A stretch of 64,000 bases of DNA from the NCBI GenBank assembly GCA_038503065.1, contig JBCAMK010000007.1:744001-808000 (forward strand). Direction: 5' to 3'. Source of the stretch: Paragyromitra xinjiangensis. Its lineage: Eukaryota > Ascomycota > Pezizomycetes > Pezizales > Discinaceae. A program made the translations under genes and the position numbers. The notes below the pieces were generated by a model that was given only the letters and a program-made list of their open reading frames with translations, did not search any database and was not told the origin of the DNA. This document shows positions 62,492 to 64,000 of this stretch, in pieces (position 1 is the stretch's first letter; every line of letters begins with the position of its first letter).

Positions 62492-63914
62492 TTAAACCCA
62501 TTCCACTGGCTTCTTGAGAACATTCAATAGCCTTTCTTCCCTTGAGCCTGGAGCAGGAGAGTGCATGTATTTCCATCCAGCCGTTAGAGGAAGTGACATG
62601 AGAATTCTAGTAACCCCTAGTTAGTACTTCTTTTATAATAGTATCCTAAAAGAAGAACTAGGAAGACTCACGATTCTACACGGGCCCCAGGAGTGTTAAG
62701 TCCAAAGGCAGTACCTCTATCGTGGACCAGATTAAATTCAACATACCGACCACGCCGTATCTGCTGCCAATCCTTCTCTTCAGGCGTAAAGGGCATATTC
62801 TGTCACAAAGCCGTCAGCCTATTATATCTCTAGTTATGATCACGAGAACCTACTTTCCGCCTCTCGATGATTGGGATATAGCTCGGCAAAAACGCATCTA
62901 AACAGTCTCTCACAAACGAAAATAGATTTTCTGGATCTTTATCATCCAAGTCGTCAAAAAAGATCCCACCAACACCTCGCGACTCCCCACGATGCTTCAC
63001 GAAGAAGTAGTCATCACACCATTTCTTGAATGTTGGGTAGTATCGCTTATCGTGTTTGTCACATGCCTCCTTGATGGTATGGTGGAAGTGGATGGCATCT
63101 TCATCAAACAGGTAGCTGGGAGTTAGATCTGTTCCGCCACCGAACCACCATGATTGAGTGCTCCCGTCGTCGTTCATGGTTTCGAAGTAACGGTAATTTA
63201 GGTGTACCGTCGGCGCCATGGGATTATATGGATGAAGAACCATGCTCAATCCAGCAGCAAAGAAATCTAGGCTCTCAACGGTAGGATCGAGGTTCTTGTG
63301 GTCTGCACGCATCTTGAGCACAGCTGCACGGGGAAGCTTCCCATAGACAATAGAGATGTTAACGCCAGCCTTTTCGAACACATTGCCTCCTTGTAGGACG
63401 CAAGAGATCCCACCACCACCGGAGGACTTCCGCTCCCAGGTATCTGTGACGAATTTCTTTCCATCAACAGCTTCGAGAGCTGTTACAATTTCACGTTGCT
63501 TTTCTTTAATAAATGCTTCCATTTGCAGTCGCATGGGCGATGACTCGGTCACACCAGATTCACGTTTCTGGAGGGCATCACGCTGGTCAATTGGGACGGC
63601 GGAGGCTGAAGGACGGGAAGCTTCGCAGAGTACGGGAGAGTTGGACTAGAGATATGTTAGTGATGGATGGTGATGCTCAACGCGGGAATGCACACAAGTG
63701 ACCAAAATATAGATCCCAGAGCAACAGCTCCAGCACCGCCAATTGAAGCTACTAAAGCTGCATTTGAGGTAGTTTTTCTATGACGGGATGTTGCATAACT
63801 TCGTGAAGCCGGCAGACGAGCTCGGGCACAAGTTTGGCGGGGTACAGGACGGAGGAGGGACGAGGTAAGAGTGGAAGCCAGAAGACTTTGTCGAGGGCCG
63901 GAACGGAACGCCAT
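62492..63914 (-). CDS. HEM13: coproporphyrinogen III oxidase, oxygen-dependent
   Basis: Four exons on the complement, 63914-63696, 63645-62854, 62799-62672 and 62606-62492, give 417 aa. The enzyme decarboxylates two propionate side chains of coproporphyrinogen III to vinyl groups in haem synthesis, using O2. Family marks are [60 protein letters not shown] and the C-terminal KKPVEWV. The first exon encodes an Arg-rich presequence ending SRSYATSRH, then a hydrophobic stretch ([19 protein letters not shown]). This suggests mitochondrial targeting with intermembrane-space sorting, unlike the cytosolic yeast enzyme. The first intron uses a GTGTGC donor chosen to keep frame; a neighbouring GTCACT donor does not. 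The window ends about 85 bp upstream. Confidence 0.93.
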
Positions 63915-64000
63915 TGAGGAGAAATTTGGTGAATGGAGAATGGAGATAAATGCAGGGAAATTCGGGACCTGGATTTATGTTCTGAGCTTTTTTTTTCTCC

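Overview
This is a filamentous ascomycete nuclear contig, about 45-50% GC, with no bacterial features. It holds 17 intron-bearing or single-exon protein genes. The introns are 49-108 nt in almost every case (one is 199 nt). They use GTAAGT/GTATGT-type donors, CTAAY or CTGAC branch sites and YAG acceptors. A NACHT-ankyrin gene, fungal F-box genes, a GH5 exo-glucanase and a Sly41-type transporter point to Pezizomycotina. The gene spacing and a strongly over-represented TACATGTA palindrome made me think of Pezizomycetes, but that is only an inference. I derived the exon structures by hand from splice signals, frame continuity and family motifs, and every multi-exon model given sums to an open frame.

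Layout. Positions 1-20 kb hold an F-box/LRR gene (2608-4335), a cytosolic phenylalanyl-tRNA synthetase alpha subunit (8342-10149), an L-amino-acid-oxidase-type flavoenzyme (12930-14596), an unrecognised acidic protein gene with a possible Myb/SANT-like N-terminus (complement 16632-18147) and GTP cyclohydrolase I (complement 18994-20031). Long gene-free stretches separate them and contain short dispersed and tandem repeats. Positions 21-30 kb hold a 1273-residue proline-rich protein (complement 21077-25097) and a second F-box protein (complement 28660-29880).

Positions 32.7-40.8 kb hold three same-strand genes: a secreted exo-beta-1,3-glucanase (32760-34504), an aldehyde dehydrogenase (35442-37290) and a 12-exon POT/PTR2 peptide transporter (38393-40819). 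Positions 41-48 kb hold a 988-residue protein with a nucleotidyltransferase-like motif (complement 41229-44376), divergent from the cytosolic Fe-S assembly factor NAR1 (46126-47837). At 49.3-49.5 kb there is a short mariner-like inverted-repeat element. It lies just upstream of a NACHT NLR with 16 ankyrin repeats (50056-53908).

Positions 55-64 kb are compact and house-keeping: a Sly41-type transporter (complement 55029-56814), exosome subunit RRP40 (complement 57453-58333), a Hook dynein adaptor (58742-61687, divergent from RRP40) and coproporphyrinogen III oxidase (complement 62492-63914).

There is no operon logic here; most neighbours are functionally unrelated. The most interesting accessory features are the NLR (with its P-loop on a 25-nt exon and a stop codon cutting a 17th ankyrin repeat), the mariner-like element next to it, the TACATGTA palindrome set, a split dispersed repeat, and two large uncharacterised proteins. 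I found no tRNA, rRNA or CRISPR.
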